Source: Pectobacterium araliae
Lineage (GTDB): Bacteria > Pseudomonadota > Gammaproteobacteria > Enterobacterales > Enterobacteriaceae
DNA length: 64,000 nucleotides
Assembly (NCBI RefSeq): GCF_037076465.1
Contig: NZ_AP028908.1
Location: 1,426,001 to 1,490,000, forward strand
Direction: 5' to 3'
This document shows positions 47,446-57,945 of the stretch, piece by piece. The position numbers and the translations under genes are program-made. The notes beneath the pieces were generated by a model. That model searched no databases. It saw only the letters and a program-made list of their open reading frames with translations, and had not been told where the DNA came from. Each line of letters begins with the position of its first letter. Position 1 is the first letter of the stretch.

Positions 47446-48003
47446 ATGAATTTGCCTATTTCCGCTGTTATCTCGTTAGTGATGAGCTCAGTTTGGTGTG
47501 TTCCTCTCTATGCCGCAACGCAGGACAATCCTCTTGGTATCTATCAACTGATTCAGGATAGGATGGTGTTGATGAAAGATGTGGCGGGGTATAAGGCCCG
47601 CCAACACCTGCCTGTTGAGGATCTAAAACAAGAGGATCGTATTTTGAGTAATGTGCGGGAGCAATCTGCTGCCGTTGGTTTATCCCCTCAGAGTACCCAG
47701 CTGTTTTTTACGTCATTAATGAATTCCAGCAAAGCCATTCAGTATCGTTATATGGCGGACTGGCTTGCGACACCGGAGAGCGACTGGACGCCGCTGTCGT
47801 TGAACGGCACGGTCAGGCCCACGTTACTCACGATTGACGACCAACTCTTAGTTAGCATAAAACGTTACCTCTCGGAGGGCGGGCATTTTGCGCCTCAGCA
47901 AGAGGACGCTTTTCTTTCTTTTATTAATGTTGAGCATCTGTCACAGAACGACAAACGCCAGATTTATGCGGCATTGAGTCAAATTGAACCAGACAGCAAG
48001 TAG
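47446..48003 (+). CDS. aroQ: Secreted chorismate mutase, AroQ gamma type
   Basis: A 185-residue protein. MNLPISAVISLVMSSVWCVPLYAA is a Sec signal peptide, and the mature part is an all-helical chorismate mutase (chorismate to prephenate): 'LIQDRMVLMKDVAGYKARQHLPVEDLKQEDRIL' carries the conserved Arg and Lys residues, and 'FFTSLMNSSKAIQYRYMADWLA' the second active-site helix. Exported AroQ gamma enzymes occur in several plant and animal pathogens. The start at 47446 is chosen for the signal peptide; GGAG is about 11 bases upstream. The peptidase gene follows after 19 bases. Confidence 0.87.
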   Translation: MNLPISAVISLVMSSVWCVPLYAATQDNPLGIYQLIQDRMVLMKDVAGYKARQHLPVEDLKQEDRILSNVREQSAAVGLSPQSTQLFFTSLMNSSKAIQYRYMADWLATPESDWTPLSLNGTVRPTLLTIDDQLLVSIKRYLSEGGHFAPQQEDAFLSFINVEHLSQNDKRQIYAALSQIEPDSK

Positions 48004-48022
48004 CTGAGTGAGGGAGAAGACG

Positions 48023-49639
48023 ATGACTTATCAATTATTGAAAGGGAGCGAGCGCGGAAATATCGCTGATGCAACGTACCGCGAACGCTATAATGTTAAT
48101 GAAAACATCAGAGTCATGCTGGTGCTGCGTTTTACTATGCCATATGACGAATATTACACCGAACTGCACGATAGTATTGATCCGCAATTTGGTGGGATCA
48201 ACGCTAACAGGCCGCTGTCGAGAGCCAGCTATGCCAGAAAGTTCAGCGCGGACGAGACGGATATAGAACATGTTCGTGCGTTTGCACGCCATTACCGGTT
48301 ATCTATCGAACGTGAACATCCTGCTAGCCGTACCGTCTTTTTGACAGGAACCGTGGGACAGATGGAGCAAGCGTTCCGGGTGAGCTTAGCCCAGTATGAC
48401 CACAAGCATGGAACATTTCGCGGGAGAGCAGGAGGCGTTTATCTTCCGGAATATCTACAGGACGTAGTGATTGCCGTACTCGGCCTTGATGATCGTCTGG
48501 CAACGCATTGCTGCCTGCATGTGAAGGACGCGTTTTCTACTGTAGCAAAGCGTCCGTCAGGTTACACGCCGCTAGAGCTGGCGGAGCATTATCATTTCCC
48601 GGAACATGACGGTGCAGGGCAGTGTATCGGCATTATTGAACTGGGGGGCGGATATCACTTACCACAGTTGGAGCACTATTTTAAACGCATGGGCGTCAAC
48701 CCACCGCAGATTGTCGATATTTGTGTCGGTGGTGCGGTGAATGCTCCTACATCGTCAGATGGCGACAAAGAGGTGAACTCCATTGATATTGAAGTACAGA
48801 TGGATATCGAAATTGCGGGTACGCTGGCCCCAGCCGCTAAAATTGTGGTGTATTTTGCCCCAAACACCGATGCGGGGTTTTTAGAAGCGATCAATGCCGC
48901 AATCCATGATGAGAGAAATGCACCGTCGGTGATTTCGATTAGCTGGGGTGGCAGCGAGTCGGAATGGACGGCGCAATCGCTACAGATATACAACCAGGCC
49001 TTTCAGACGGCGGCGGCGTTAGGTATTACGGTGTGCGTAGCCTCTGGCGATCAGGGCTCGAGTGATGGTGAACCGCATGGGGAGCACGTCGATTTCCCGG
49101 CCTCCAGCCCCTATGTTTTAGCCTGTGGTGGCACGCGATTGCAAAAAATGCAGGAGGAAATCGTTTGGCACAGCCGAGATGGTAGTGCGACGGGCGGTGG
49201 TGTTAGTCAGCACTTCGCGTTACCCAGTTGGCAGTTAAGGCTGTCTCTGGTAGATAAATATGGCGGCCAGCACGCCCTACAATACCGTGGTGTTCCCGAT
49301 GTCAGCGGCAATGCCGATCCTGAAACGGGCTATTTGGTTGAAGTCAACGGACAGGAAGGTGTCGTTGGCGGCACCAGCGCGGTTGCGCCGCTGTGGGCCG
49401 GTTTACTCGCACGTCTGCTCGCGTTGACCGAGTCGGCATCGCTGTTTATTCCTCCGTTACTTTACCGCAACCATAATAGCTGCAAGGATATAGTGCGGGG
49501 AGATAATGGGGTATTTGTCGCGTCTGAAGGGTGGGATGCCTGTACCGGGCTGGGGTCGCCAGATGGTATTAAGTTGCTGAGATTGTTGAAGAAACTCGTC
49601 AAACTCACTGGTGCGCAGGACATTGACGATGAGCGGTGA
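48023..49639 (+). CDS. Kumamolisin-like serine-carboxyl peptidase (S53, sedolisin)
   Basis: A 538-residue peptidase with an N-terminal activation domain (about 1-165, 'MLVLRFTMPYDEYYTE', 'HYRLSIEREHPASRTVFLTGTVGQMEQAF') and a C-terminal S53 catalytic domain very like kumamolisin. The triad is visible as Glu257 and Asp261 in 'EVQMD' and Ser452 in 'GGTSAVAP', with the oxyanion Asp343 in 'SGDQGSSDG'. The calcium site is at 'DIVRGDNG...GWDACTGLGSP'. Such enzymes are acid endopeptidases. No signal peptide is present, which is odd for this normally secreted family. GGGAGAAG before ATG 48023 decides the start. Confidence 0.92.
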   Translation: MTYQLLKGSERGNIADATYRERYNVNENIRVMLVLRFTMPYDEYYTELHDSIDPQFGGINANRPLSRASYARKFSADETDIEHVRAFARHYRLSIEREHPASRTVFLTGTVGQMEQAFRVSLAQYDHKHGTFRGRAGGVYLPEYLQDVVIAVLGLDDRLATHCCLHVKDAFSTVAKRPSGYTPLELAEHYHFPEHDGAGQCIGIIELGGGYHLPQLEHYFKRMGVNPPQIVDICVGGAVNAPTSSDGDKEVNSIDIEVQMDIEIAGTLAPAAKIVVYFAPNTDAGFLEAINAAIHDERNAPSVISISWGGSESEWTAQSLQIYNQAFQTAAALGITVCVASGDQGSSDGEPHGEHVDFPASSPYVLACGGTRLQKMQEEIVWHSRDGSATGGGVSQHFALPSWQLRLSLVDKYGGQHALQYRGVPDVSGNADPETGYLVEVNGQEGVVGGTSAVAPLWAGLLARLLALTESASLFIPPLLYRNHNSCKDIVRGDNGVFVASEGWDACTGLGSPDGIKLLRLLKKLVKLTGAQDIDDER

Positions 49640-49733
49640 TGTTCATCACAGATTGCCCGACCTTGGTTTGAGTCTACCGCCGTTAGCGGATATAACCCGA
49701 TAAGAAGGACATGATCGGGCTAAGGCTCGAGCG

Positions 49734-49782
49734 AAACCTGATACGACACATGTTGTGTAAACATGCTCGTATCAGGTTTTTT
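49734..49782 (+). terminator. Strong terminator, possibly part of a bgl-type antitermination leader
   Basis: A perfect 13-bp stem (AAACCTGATACGA / TCGTATCAGGTTT) with a 20-base loop runs into TTTTTT. It lies between the peptidase gene and a BglG-family remnant. The left arm 'GCGAAACCTG' resembles the end of BglG-type RNA antiterminator sites. Confidence 0.8.
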
Positions 49783-49836
49783 ACCTGAATCCATCTCGGT
49801 CGCGCACCGCCCATAACATCAGTGATGTTTTGCTGA

Positions 49837-50076
49837 CATTATCAGCGTTTGATTACGCATCTGAAATTCTTCGCTCTGCGTTTGTTAAATCGGGAAACGG
49901 TGAACCACGGTGATGATTCCATCTATCAGGGGATTACCGAACTGATGTCGCGAGCTTATGCCAGTGCGATGAAAGTGTATGACTATGTAGAAAAGCATTA
50001 CAACTGCCAACTGACTACCGATGAAATCATGTTTCTGACCATTCACATTAACCGGTTACAGCCTTCCCCATCTTAA
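49837..50076 (+). pseudogene. C-terminal remnant of a BglG-family antiterminator
   Basis: The frame 'HYQRLITHLKFFALRLLNRETVNH...YASAMKVYDYVEKHYNCQLTTDEIMFLTIHINRLQ' matches the second PTS regulation domain of BglG/LicT proteins, with its conserved His. The RNA-binding domain and first PRD are missing; a TGA stands directly before the fragment. It is a deletion relic and cannot bind RNA. Confidence 0.8.
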
Positions 50077-50308
50077 TCGAGCAGGCCATCATGGCGCATA
50101 CACCCGCGGCAATAATAGATAGGGAGCGACAGTCACGGGTAAGACCACCGCGTGTTAGCACTTGTGGTACCCTATTTCGCTTTTGCGACACCAGTTCGTT
50201 TCGTTATGTAACAAAATAAATTCAAAAATCGCTCACTGTTGCTGACATGCTTTCAGCCATAATATTCTTTTTTCTCGCTATTAGTTCGTGAACCGCATGG
50301 GGGGCGTT

Positions 50309-51370
50309 ATGTCAGCCTCGCCGCCGATGTTTTTGACGGTAGATGTACGTCGCTCAGGGCTACGCTTTTCCCAGCGAGTCTATATTCCACGCATTGTCGG
50401 TACGATACTCTGCTCTCTCTTTATTTCCTCGGTACTGATTACCCGGCCGATCCCGACGCTATTGTGGGTACTGCTCTTCCTTAACACCTTTATCTGGCCT
50501 CACATTGCCTACACACTGTCCCGACGGTCCCGCGACCCGATGCGGTGCGAAAAACGTAATCTATTGTTCGATGTGGCATTTGGTGGCATCTGGATCGGGT
50601 TTATGGGCGTGAATCTTCTGCCCAGCGCCCTGATTGTGGCGATGGTGGGGATGAACGGCACGGCTGGCGGTGGGATAAAGCTGTTTGTTCAGGGCATCGT
50701 ATTACAGTGTGTCGCCTGTGTGCTGGTGTTTGTGCTGTTTGCCGTGCCGGTTTCGCTGGAGACGACGCCGATACAGCTTTATGCCTGTCTACCTATGTTG
50801 CTGGTCTACCCGATTTCTCTGGGCTATGTGACCTACACTACCGCGTTGAAGCTGGCGGAACACAAACGTATGCTGATGGAAGTCAGCATTCATGATGGTA
50901 TGACTAACCTCTATAACCGTCACCATTGGGAACACCTGCTGAAACATGAGTATGACATTTGTCAGCGTTATAAGCGGACGGCGACGTTGATTCTGTTCGA
51001 TATCGATCATTTTAAAGCTTTTAATGATAACTATGGGCATAACGTCGGCGATCAGGCGATATTGCTGCTGGCACGTGAACTCACGTCCGGTTTTCGGGAA
51101 ACGGATGTGATTGGGCGATTCGGTGGAGATGAGTTTGCTGTTATTTTACCGCAAACCCGCGCGGGGGATGCGCTGGATGCGGTGAATCGTATTAGAGAAA
51201 GCCTATCGTTGAAGTTCCTCAATCAGACACCTCAGTTGGCAGTCTTTGTCAGTGTTGGCATTGCGGAAATGTCGCCGGATATGGGGCAGTACATTGACTG
51301 GTTAAAAACGGCGGATATGGCGCTCTACCGAGCAAAAAATAAAGGTCGCCGCCGAACCGAAGTGGCTTGA
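50309..51370 (+). CDS. dgcC: MASE2-GGDEF diguanylate cyclase (DgcC/AdrA type)
   Basis: A 353-residue membrane protein. The N-terminal MASE2 domain (about 10-175) has several transmembrane helices and the family opening 'RRSGLRFSQRVYIPRIVG'. The GGDEF domain (about 190-350) has an intact active site (GGDEF, residues 272-276) and an upstream RETD that fits the product-inhibition I-site (RxxD). It is predicted to make c-di-GMP. E. coli DgcC activates cellulose synthesis. GGGGGGC before the ATG at 50309 decides the start over a GTG at 50288. Confidence 0.9.
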   Translation: MSASPPMFLTVDVRRSGLRFSQRVYIPRIVGTILCSLFISSVLITRPIPTLLWVLLFLNTFIWPHIAYTLSRRSRDPMRCEKRNLLFDVAFGGIWIGFMGVNLLPSALIVAMVGMNGTAGGGIKLFVQGIVLQCVACVLVFVLFAVPVSLETTPIQLYACLPMLLVYPISLGYVTYTTALKLAEHKRMLMEVSIHDGMTNLYNRHHWEHLLKHEYDICQRYKRTATLILFDIDHFKAFNDNYGHNVGDQAILLLARELTSGFRETDVIGRFGGDEFAVILPQTRAGDALDAVNRIRESLSLKFLNQTPQLAVFVSVGIAEMSPDMGQYIDWLKTADMALYRAKNKGRRRTEVA

Positions 51371-51518
51371 GTCGTCAAGATAAGCGTGTGGTATGTGGTC
51401 ATTGCCTGTTTGAAAATGGCCGCATGTTGGCCCAGGAGACGAACGAATCGCGCTTAGGCAGAACAAAACGGGAATTGGCTTCTTTCTTACAGCGCGCCTC
51501 TTGTCAGTTTTTCTCTAC

Positions 51519-51593
51519 TCATTCATGGTGCAGCGGCATGACGATCTCAATGCTCTCCGGCTTAATAAAACCCTGTGCGATGACGTGAGGCAT
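51519..51593 (-). pseudogene. Truncated N-terminus of a monooxygenase-like gene
   Basis: A 24-codon minus-strand frame reads MPHVIAQGFIKPESIEIVMPLHHE then stops. The first 20 residues resemble the N-terminus of small antibiotic-biosynthesis-monooxygenase (quinol monooxygenase) proteins. Probably a remnant; chance resemblance is possible. Confidence 0.3.
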
Positions 51594-51630
51594 AAAATAA
51601 GTATCCTTACTTATTATTAAATGGTTTCGT

Positions 51631-52488
51631 TTAGCCGCGCTGCTGTTTTTCACTCTGTTCCGTGCCGTTTCCCTGCCGGTAGGCTAGCGATACCATCAGC
51701 GACTGCACCAGACATAGCGTGGCGGACTGTGATCGGAACGCATCAACCTGCGCCTCCTTCACCACAAAGCAAACGTCGCTGAGCGTTGCCAGCGGGCTGA
51801 TCTGACTGTCGGTAATCACGATTTGCCGTGCGCCGGCTTTTGCCGCCATCTCGCTAACCATCACCGTTTCCTGTGAATAGGGTGAGAAACTGATGGATAC
51901 CACCACATCGCGTGAGTTAACGCGGCTGAGCTGCTCGCGAAACATCCCCCCCAGACCGTTGATCAGAATCGGGCTGCTTTCCAGATGGCTGAGCGCATAG
52001 GTAAGGTAAGTGGCGACGCTAAACGAGCGACGTAGCCCCACGATGTAGATCGTGTCTGCCTGAGCCAGCAGATCGACGGCTTTTTGCAGATCGTCTGGCG
52101 GGGTGCGTGCCGCTAACTGCTGCATTGCCTGCGCGTTTGAGCGGGCAAACTCATGCAGAATATCCAGCGGTGTTTCTGGCACGGCGTCGGCTTCCATCGC
52201 CCGAAACAGCCGCGCCCGGTCGGTATAGCTGGCGGTTTCCTCCACCAGATTCATGCGGAACAGCTGTTTCATTTCGTTGAAGCCGCTGAAATCAAAGGCG
52301 TTGGCGAAGCGAATCAACGTTGAGGGGGGAACATCTGCGCGTTCGGCAATCACCGCGACGGTATCAAACGCGATGCTGTTGGTATTATCCAACACATAAT
52401 GCGCCACCTGCTGTAGCCGCTTGCTGAGCGAATCATAACGCTCGCGGATCTGTTCCTGTAACTCTCTCAGGCTGGTTGCCATGGGCAT
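51631..52488 (-). CDS. RpiR-family transcriptional regulator of the inositol cluster
   Basis: A 285-residue protein with an N-terminal RpiR-type helix-turn-helix (about 1-80, 'VIAERADVPPSTLIRFANAFDFSGFNEMKQLFR') and a SIS sugar-phosphate-binding domain (about 125-250, 'ADTIYIVGLRRSFSVATYLTYALSHL'). Divergent from iolA. RpiR-type IolR proteins in Salmonella and rhizobia repress inositol genes, so a similar role is likely here. GGGAG stands 10 bases before the ATG. Palindromic AT-rich motifs lie in the divergent gap. Confidence 0.88.
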   Translation of the reverse strand: MPMATSLRELQEQIRERYDSLSKRLQQVAHYVLDNTNSIAFDTVAVIAERADVPPSTLIRFANAFDFSGFNEMKQLFRMNLVEETASYTDRARLFRAMEADAVPETPLDILHEFARSNAQAMQQLAARTPPDDLQKAVDLLAQADTIYIVGLRRSFSVATYLTYALSHLESSPILINGLGGMFREQLSRVNSRDVVVSISFSPYSQETVMVSEMAAKAGARQIVITDSQISPLATLSDVCFVVKEAQVDAFRSQSATLCLVQSLMVSLAYRQGNGTEQSEKQQRG

Positions 52489-52748
52489 ATCGGGTTATCT
52501 CCCAAAGTCTCATATCACAATTCTGCTCGGCCTCCGTCATGCTTTTCATGACTGCACCTGAAACGGAACAGAAAATTCATTTCTGTAGACAGCTGTTTTA
52601 TCTGTACGACATTTCTGACGGCACATCGGTTAGGAATACGGTTATTTTCAGAGGCTGCTCGCCTGTCTTTATGGGCAACTGTATTCAAGTTTACATAAAA
52701 ATTCGCAGCGGATCACAATAATCAACATTTATTTTATTTTTACATTAA

Positions 52749-52766
52749 ATGGAATGTTTATTTCAT
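52749..52766. promoter_or_regulatory. Candidate operator upstream of iolA
   Basis: The near-palindrome ATGGAAT-GTTT-ATTTCAT (one mismatched pair) lies about 55-70 bases before iolA. Its reverse complement, TGAAATAAACATTCCATTT, closely resembles the motif before iolG at 57946. A related copy (AAATAAATGTTGATTAT on minus) lies at about 52724-52742. Confidence 0.5.
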
Positions 52767-52821
52767 ATACTGTAATTCGATATCAGCCGTTTGTCTCCTC
52801 AAAAACCACAAAGGTGTAAAC

Positions 52822-54333
<1,512 letters not shown>

Positions 54334-54519
54334 GGATGCGTGTCACGTTAGTAACGATAACAAGAACCAGAAATGTGTTGCATCAAGAATGTGTAGTTTT
54401 AGGGGGAACACGGGATGAGGTTCCCGCAGGGACGCCTCGCCCCCGTGGTATACCCGTGTATCTCGATATTGCATCAGGGATCAGTAATTTAATCCTCCCT
54501 TACGTGAAGGAGTAGATCA

Positions 54520-56451
54520 ATGGATACGTGTCGCATCACCATGGCGCAAGCGCTGGTCAGGTTTCTCAACCAGCAATACCTCAGCGTAGACGGTGAAGAG
54601 TCCCCCTTTGTGCAGGGCGTCATGACCATTTTTGGTCACGGCAATGTGCTGGGCATCGGCCAGGCGCTGGAGCAGGAGGCGAATCGTCTCACCGTGCATC
54701 AGGGGTGCAACGAACAGGGAATGGCGCAGATCGCCGTTGGATTTGCTAAACAGCACAAGCGGCGGAAAATCTATGCGGTAACCTCATCCGTAGGGCCGGG
54801 TGCGGCGAATATGGTGACGGCGGCGGCGACCGCCACCGCTAACCGTATTCCGGTGCTGCTGCTGCCCGGCGATCTCTTTGCCTGCCGCCAGCCGGATCCG
54901 GTGTTGCAGCAGGTCGAGCAGTATCACGATCTGTCGATCAGCACCAATGACTGCTTCAAACCCGTTTCCCGCTATTGGGATCGCATTAATCGCCCTGAAC
55001 AGCTGATGAGTGCGCTGATTAACGCCATGCGCGTGCTGACCGATCCGGCCGATACCGGCGCGGTGACGCTATGTTTATCGCAGGATGTGCAGGCGGAAGT
55101 CTGGGATTATCCGGCATCGTTTTTCCGCAAGCGCGTCCATCACCTCGAACGACGCCCGCCGGATGCGGCACGACTGGATGAGGCGGCAGCGCTGATTGTG
55201 AAAAAACATCGTCCGATGCTGATTTGTGGCGGCGGTGTCCGTTATTCCGGCGCACATGACGCGCTGGCGCAGTTTGCCGAGCAATTTGCGATTCCGTTTG
55301 GCGAAACGCAGGCAGGTAAAGGCGCGATTGTTTCCTCACATCCGCTGAACTGTGGCGGCATTGGCGTGACGGGCGGGCTGGCAGCGAATCGACTGGCGCA
55401 CGAGGCAGATCTGATTATCGGCGTTGGGACGCGTTTAACCGACTTTACCACTGGTTCTAAATCGCTGTTTCAGAACCCGAATGTCGAATTTTTACTGCTC
55501 AACGTTGCCGAGTTCGATGCGTTAAAACTGGATGCGCAACCCCTGATCGCCGATGCGCGTGTCGGACTGGAAGCGCTGACCGAACGCCTGACGGCGGCAT
55601 CATATCGTAGCGACTGGCAGCAGGCCGTCGAACAGGCTCGTGCGGAATGGGAACGCGAGCTACAGCGGCTGTTTACCGTGCAGGATAACGGTGAATGGGT
55701 GCCAGAAGTGGTGGATGGTCTGGAAGACAAATTGGATGATTACCGCAAGATGCTGAATACCCATCTGACGCAAACGCGTGTGTTGGGCATACTGAATGAG
55801 AAACTGGAAGATAACGCGATTGTGGTGGGGGCGGCAGGGTCGTTGCCGGGCGATTTACAGCGCGTGTGGCAGGTGAAAACACCGGACAGCTATCATCTGG
55901 AATATGGCTATTCCTGTATGGGATACGAGATTGCGGCGGCGATTGGCGCACGCCTTGCGGCACCGCAGCAGCCTGTCTACGCGATGGTCGGCGACGGATC
56001 TTATTTGATGCTGCATACCGAACTACAAACGGCGGTACAGGAAGGCATCAAAATCACCGTGCTACTGTTCGATAACGCAGGCTTTGGTTGTATTAACAAC
56101 CTGCAAATGAGTCAGGGAATGGGCAGCTTCTGTACGGAAAATCGCTACCGCGATGCGGAGTCGGGGCAACTGCGCGGCGCACTTATTCCGGTGGATTTCG
56201 CCAAGAATGCGGAAAGCTACGGCTGTAAAGCGTGGCGGGTGCATGATGAAGCTTCGCTCAGGCAGGCGCTGGCGGAATCACGCCTGCACTCTGGACCGGT
56301 GCTGCTCGATATCAAGGTACTGCCGAAGACCATGACGCACGGCTACGAATCCTGGTGGCGCACTGGCACAGCGCAGGTTGCCGACAACCCGGAGATCGAG
56401 GCTGCTGCCAATAGCGTGAAAGCCGCGCTCTCTCGTGCCCGCCAGTATTAA
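54520..56451 (+). CDS. iolD: 3D-(3,5/4)-trihydroxycyclohexane-1,2-dione hydrolase
   Basis: A 643-residue thiamine-diphosphate enzyme that opens the ring in inositol catabolism. The N-terminal Pyr domain contains '[20 protein letters not shown]' with the catalytic Glu; a central domain spans about 215-350; the C-terminal PP domain has the cofactor motif GDGS (491-494) ending in NN ('FGCINN'). Full length for IolD. AAGGAG stands before the ATG. A 186-base gap separates it from iolA. Confidence 0.95.
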   Translation: MDTCRITMAQALVRFLNQQYLSVDGEESPFVQGVMTIFGHGNVLGIGQALEQEANRLTVHQGCNEQGMAQIAVGFAKQHKRRKIYAVTSSVGPGAANMVTAAATATANRIPVLLLPGDLFACRQPDPVLQQVEQYHDLSISTNDCFKPVSRYWDRINRPEQLMSALINAMRVLTDPADTGAVTLCLSQDVQAEVWDYPASFFRKRVHHLERRPPDAARLDEAAALIVKKHRPMLICGGGVRYSGAHDALAQFAEQFAIPFGETQAGKGAIVSSHPLNCGGIGVTGGLAANRLAHEADLIIGVGTRLTDFTTGSKSLFQNPNVEFLLLNVAEFDALKLDAQPLIADARVGLEALTERLTAASYRSDWQQAVEQARAEWERELQRLFTVQDNGEWVPEVVDGLEDKLDDYRKMLNTHLTQTRVLGILNEKLEDNAIVVGAAGSLPGDLQRVWQVKTPDSYHLEYGYSCMGYEIAAAIGARLAAPQQPVYAMVGDGSYLMLHTELQTAVQEGIKITVLLFDNAGFGCINNLQMSQGMGSFCTENRYRDAESGQLRGALIPVDFAKNAESYGCKAWRVHDEASLRQALAESRLHSGPVLLDIKVLPKTMTHGYESWWRTGTAQVADNPEIEAAANSVKAALSRARQY

Positions 56452-56492
56452 GGCCGGGACGTTGGGTTAAAACAGTTTTTGATGTGATTATC

Positions 56493-56520
56493 TATAAAAG
56501 CCCCTGTTCGGATCAGGGGC
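56493..56520 (-). terminator. Terminator of the zeta-toxin cassette
   Basis: The stem GCCCCTG / CAGGGGC with a 7-base loop is followed on minus by TTTTATAG. It lies 8 bases after the 96-residue gene and also separates it from convergent iolD. Confidence 0.75.
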
Positions 56521-56527
56521 GATATGA

Positions 56528-56818
56528 TTATGATTTTACGAATGGTTTCTTAGCTCGTCTGTTTAATGCATTGAGTTGGGGGCGAGAATGCATTAACGCT
56601 ATCCGTTTACTATTTTCTGAAGCATAGGTTTCTATGACCATAGCACCAACAGTGAGATCATTTTGCGAAGATTTTTTAGCATTCAGAATATTAGCCATAT
56701 CATTCATGGAAAGCTGTGCTGCTCTCTCAGTAATAGTTTTCGCCTCATTGCTTGCATCAGGACCAAAAATATCCATCAGTGAGCGCTCAGGGCTAGCGGC
56801 GTTTCTTTCGAATGACAT
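56528..56818 (-). CDS. Unrecognised 96-residue protein, last gene of the zeta cassette
   Basis: The family is not recognised. The sequence 'MSFERNAASPERSLMDIFGPDASNEAKTITERAAQLSMNDMANIL...RPQLNALNRRAKKPFVKS' is predicted mainly helical, polar, with a basic C-terminus and no membrane segment. AAGGAG before the ATG and the 26-base gap to the zeta gene support a real, co-transcribed gene. It is a candidate antitoxin or accessory factor. Confidence 0.7.
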   Translation of the reverse strand: MSFERNAASPERSLMDIFGPDASNEAKTITERAAQLSMNDMANILNAKKSSQNDLTVGAMVIETYASENSKRIALMHSRPQLNALNRRAKKPFVKS

Positions 56819-56844
56819 AATAACTCCTTAAATCTGGTTGTTTA

Positions 56845-57549
56845 TTATACGCCAATGTGGGCTAAATCATCAATGCTGTTGTATGAACAGGGATGAGAGG
56901 CGGCCCAGGTTGATTGAGTCACGTTATACTTTGTCTCAACGCTGAAATTGCCAGAAGAGGGTGGGGATTCATAGCGGTGGTAAATATTGAGGGTGAACTT
57001 GCTGTCGTAAGTCTTCAGCATGTTTACAACCACTTCGCGGCTTTTAATGAAATTCCGTTTCAAAATCTCAAGCGGCACAGTGCGTTTTCGTTCTTGCGCA
57101 TACCTCCAGGCTTTCTCTGGGGCAAAATAGACATAATTGAGAATGATGCTGTAGTTAGCGTTTAGCGCTCTGTCGAAGTTGCTTTCAGCGATGCTAAGGC
57201 TTGAGAAAGTAGAGTCCATAATTATCTGATACCCATCAGACAAGGCTCGTTTGTAGATATAGTCAACCATTTCTGATGCTGCTTTCTGGAAATGTACCGA
57301 ATTCTCCTCATTGTAGTAAGGGAACCACCATCTGAAATCATCAGCATCAATACGTACAAAATTGCTTAAATTATGCTGTTCAATGAGACGATTGAGAAGC
57401 TCCGTTTTTCCTGCTGCCGGTGAACCCGCCATGAAAAGAACCGCTTTACTCTCAGTAGGCGTCTTCTCTGTAGTGAGGTGTTCATAAAGAACCTCTTTAA
57501 TTGCTTTCCCAACCTTGCGTGATAGCGGGGTTAGTAACTCACCATCCAT
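56845..57549 (-). CDS. Zeta-toxin family kinase
   Basis: A 234-residue protein. Walker A 'GSPAAGKT' lies at residues 42-49, and 'VRIDADDFRWWFP' (Asp68/Asp70) matches the zeta-toxin substrate and catalytic Asp motif. 'GYQIIMDSTFSS' follows, as in zeta/PezT kinases. Well-studied zeta toxins phosphorylate UDP-N-acetylhexosamines and block cell-wall synthesis. The C-terminal 60 residues are not recognisable. AAGGAG precedes the ATG. No standard epsilon antitoxin is present; small unknown genes lie on both sides. The cassette is AT-richer than the flanking iol genes. Confidence 0.85.
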   Translation of the reverse strand: MDGELLTPLSRKVGKAIKEVLYEHLTTEKTPTESKAVLFMAGSPAAGKTELLNRLIEQHNLSNFVRIDADDFRWWFPYYNEENSVHFQKAASEMVDYIYKRALSDGYQIIMDSTFSSLSIAESNFDRALNANYSIILNYVYFAPEKAWRYAQERKRTVPLEILKRNFIKSREVVVNMLKTYDSKFTLNIYHRYESPPSSGNFSVETKYNVTQSTWAASHPCSYNSIDDLAHIGV

Positions 57550-57627
57550 GCACTATCTCCTTAAATATCATTTATCCAAAAGCAGAATTCACTATCAGAG
57601 AATATCACTCTTATTCTGTCATGACTC

Positions 57628-57783
57628 TTACGTTGATGAGGAAAACGGTCTCTGAATCTGCATAAAATGTGAAGAAGAAAGCTTGTGCAGATGAAGTTTG
57701 CGATCTTTCGTGCTGCCTAATCCTCCCCCCATACTCTCGAATCGAACTGAAACATCCATTTCATTTTTAAACCGCAGTTTCAT
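57628..57783 (-). CDS. Unrecognised 51-residue protein, first gene of the zeta cassette
   Basis: A short frame from ATG 57783 with a strong AGGAG site 6 bases upstream (TAGGAGAGAAAATG). The product 'MKLRFKNEMDVSVRFESMGGGL...' is polar and Ser/His-rich at the C-terminus, with no known family. The much longer in-frame extension upstream has no ribosome site. It stands 78 bases before the zeta gene, the usual place of an antitoxin, but that role is only inferred. Confidence 0.6.
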   Translation of the reverse strand: MKLRFKNEMDVSVRFESMGGGLGSTKDRKLHLHKLSSSHFMQIQRPFSSST

Positions 57784-57945
57784 TTTCTCTCCTATTGCGT
57801 TCCTGCGCTGCTTTGATCCCCTGATAGTTATGTATATCGCCACAAACGTTCTCACACGATGTGTGATTGGGGTTGCAGAAAACCGCGAAGATGTCATGAA
57901 AATGTTAACTGGCACGCAAAAACATAATTTTCAATTTATACAAAA

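Noticed and set aside
51367..51588. 73-codon plus-strand frame after dgcC
   Set aside because: It overlaps the dgcC stop with no ribosome site, has unusual composition and no recognisable family.
57784..57915. N-terminal extension of the 51-residue zeta-cassette protein to 95 residues
   Set aside because: The extended frame has no ribosome site at its start, while the internal ATG at 57783 has a strong one.
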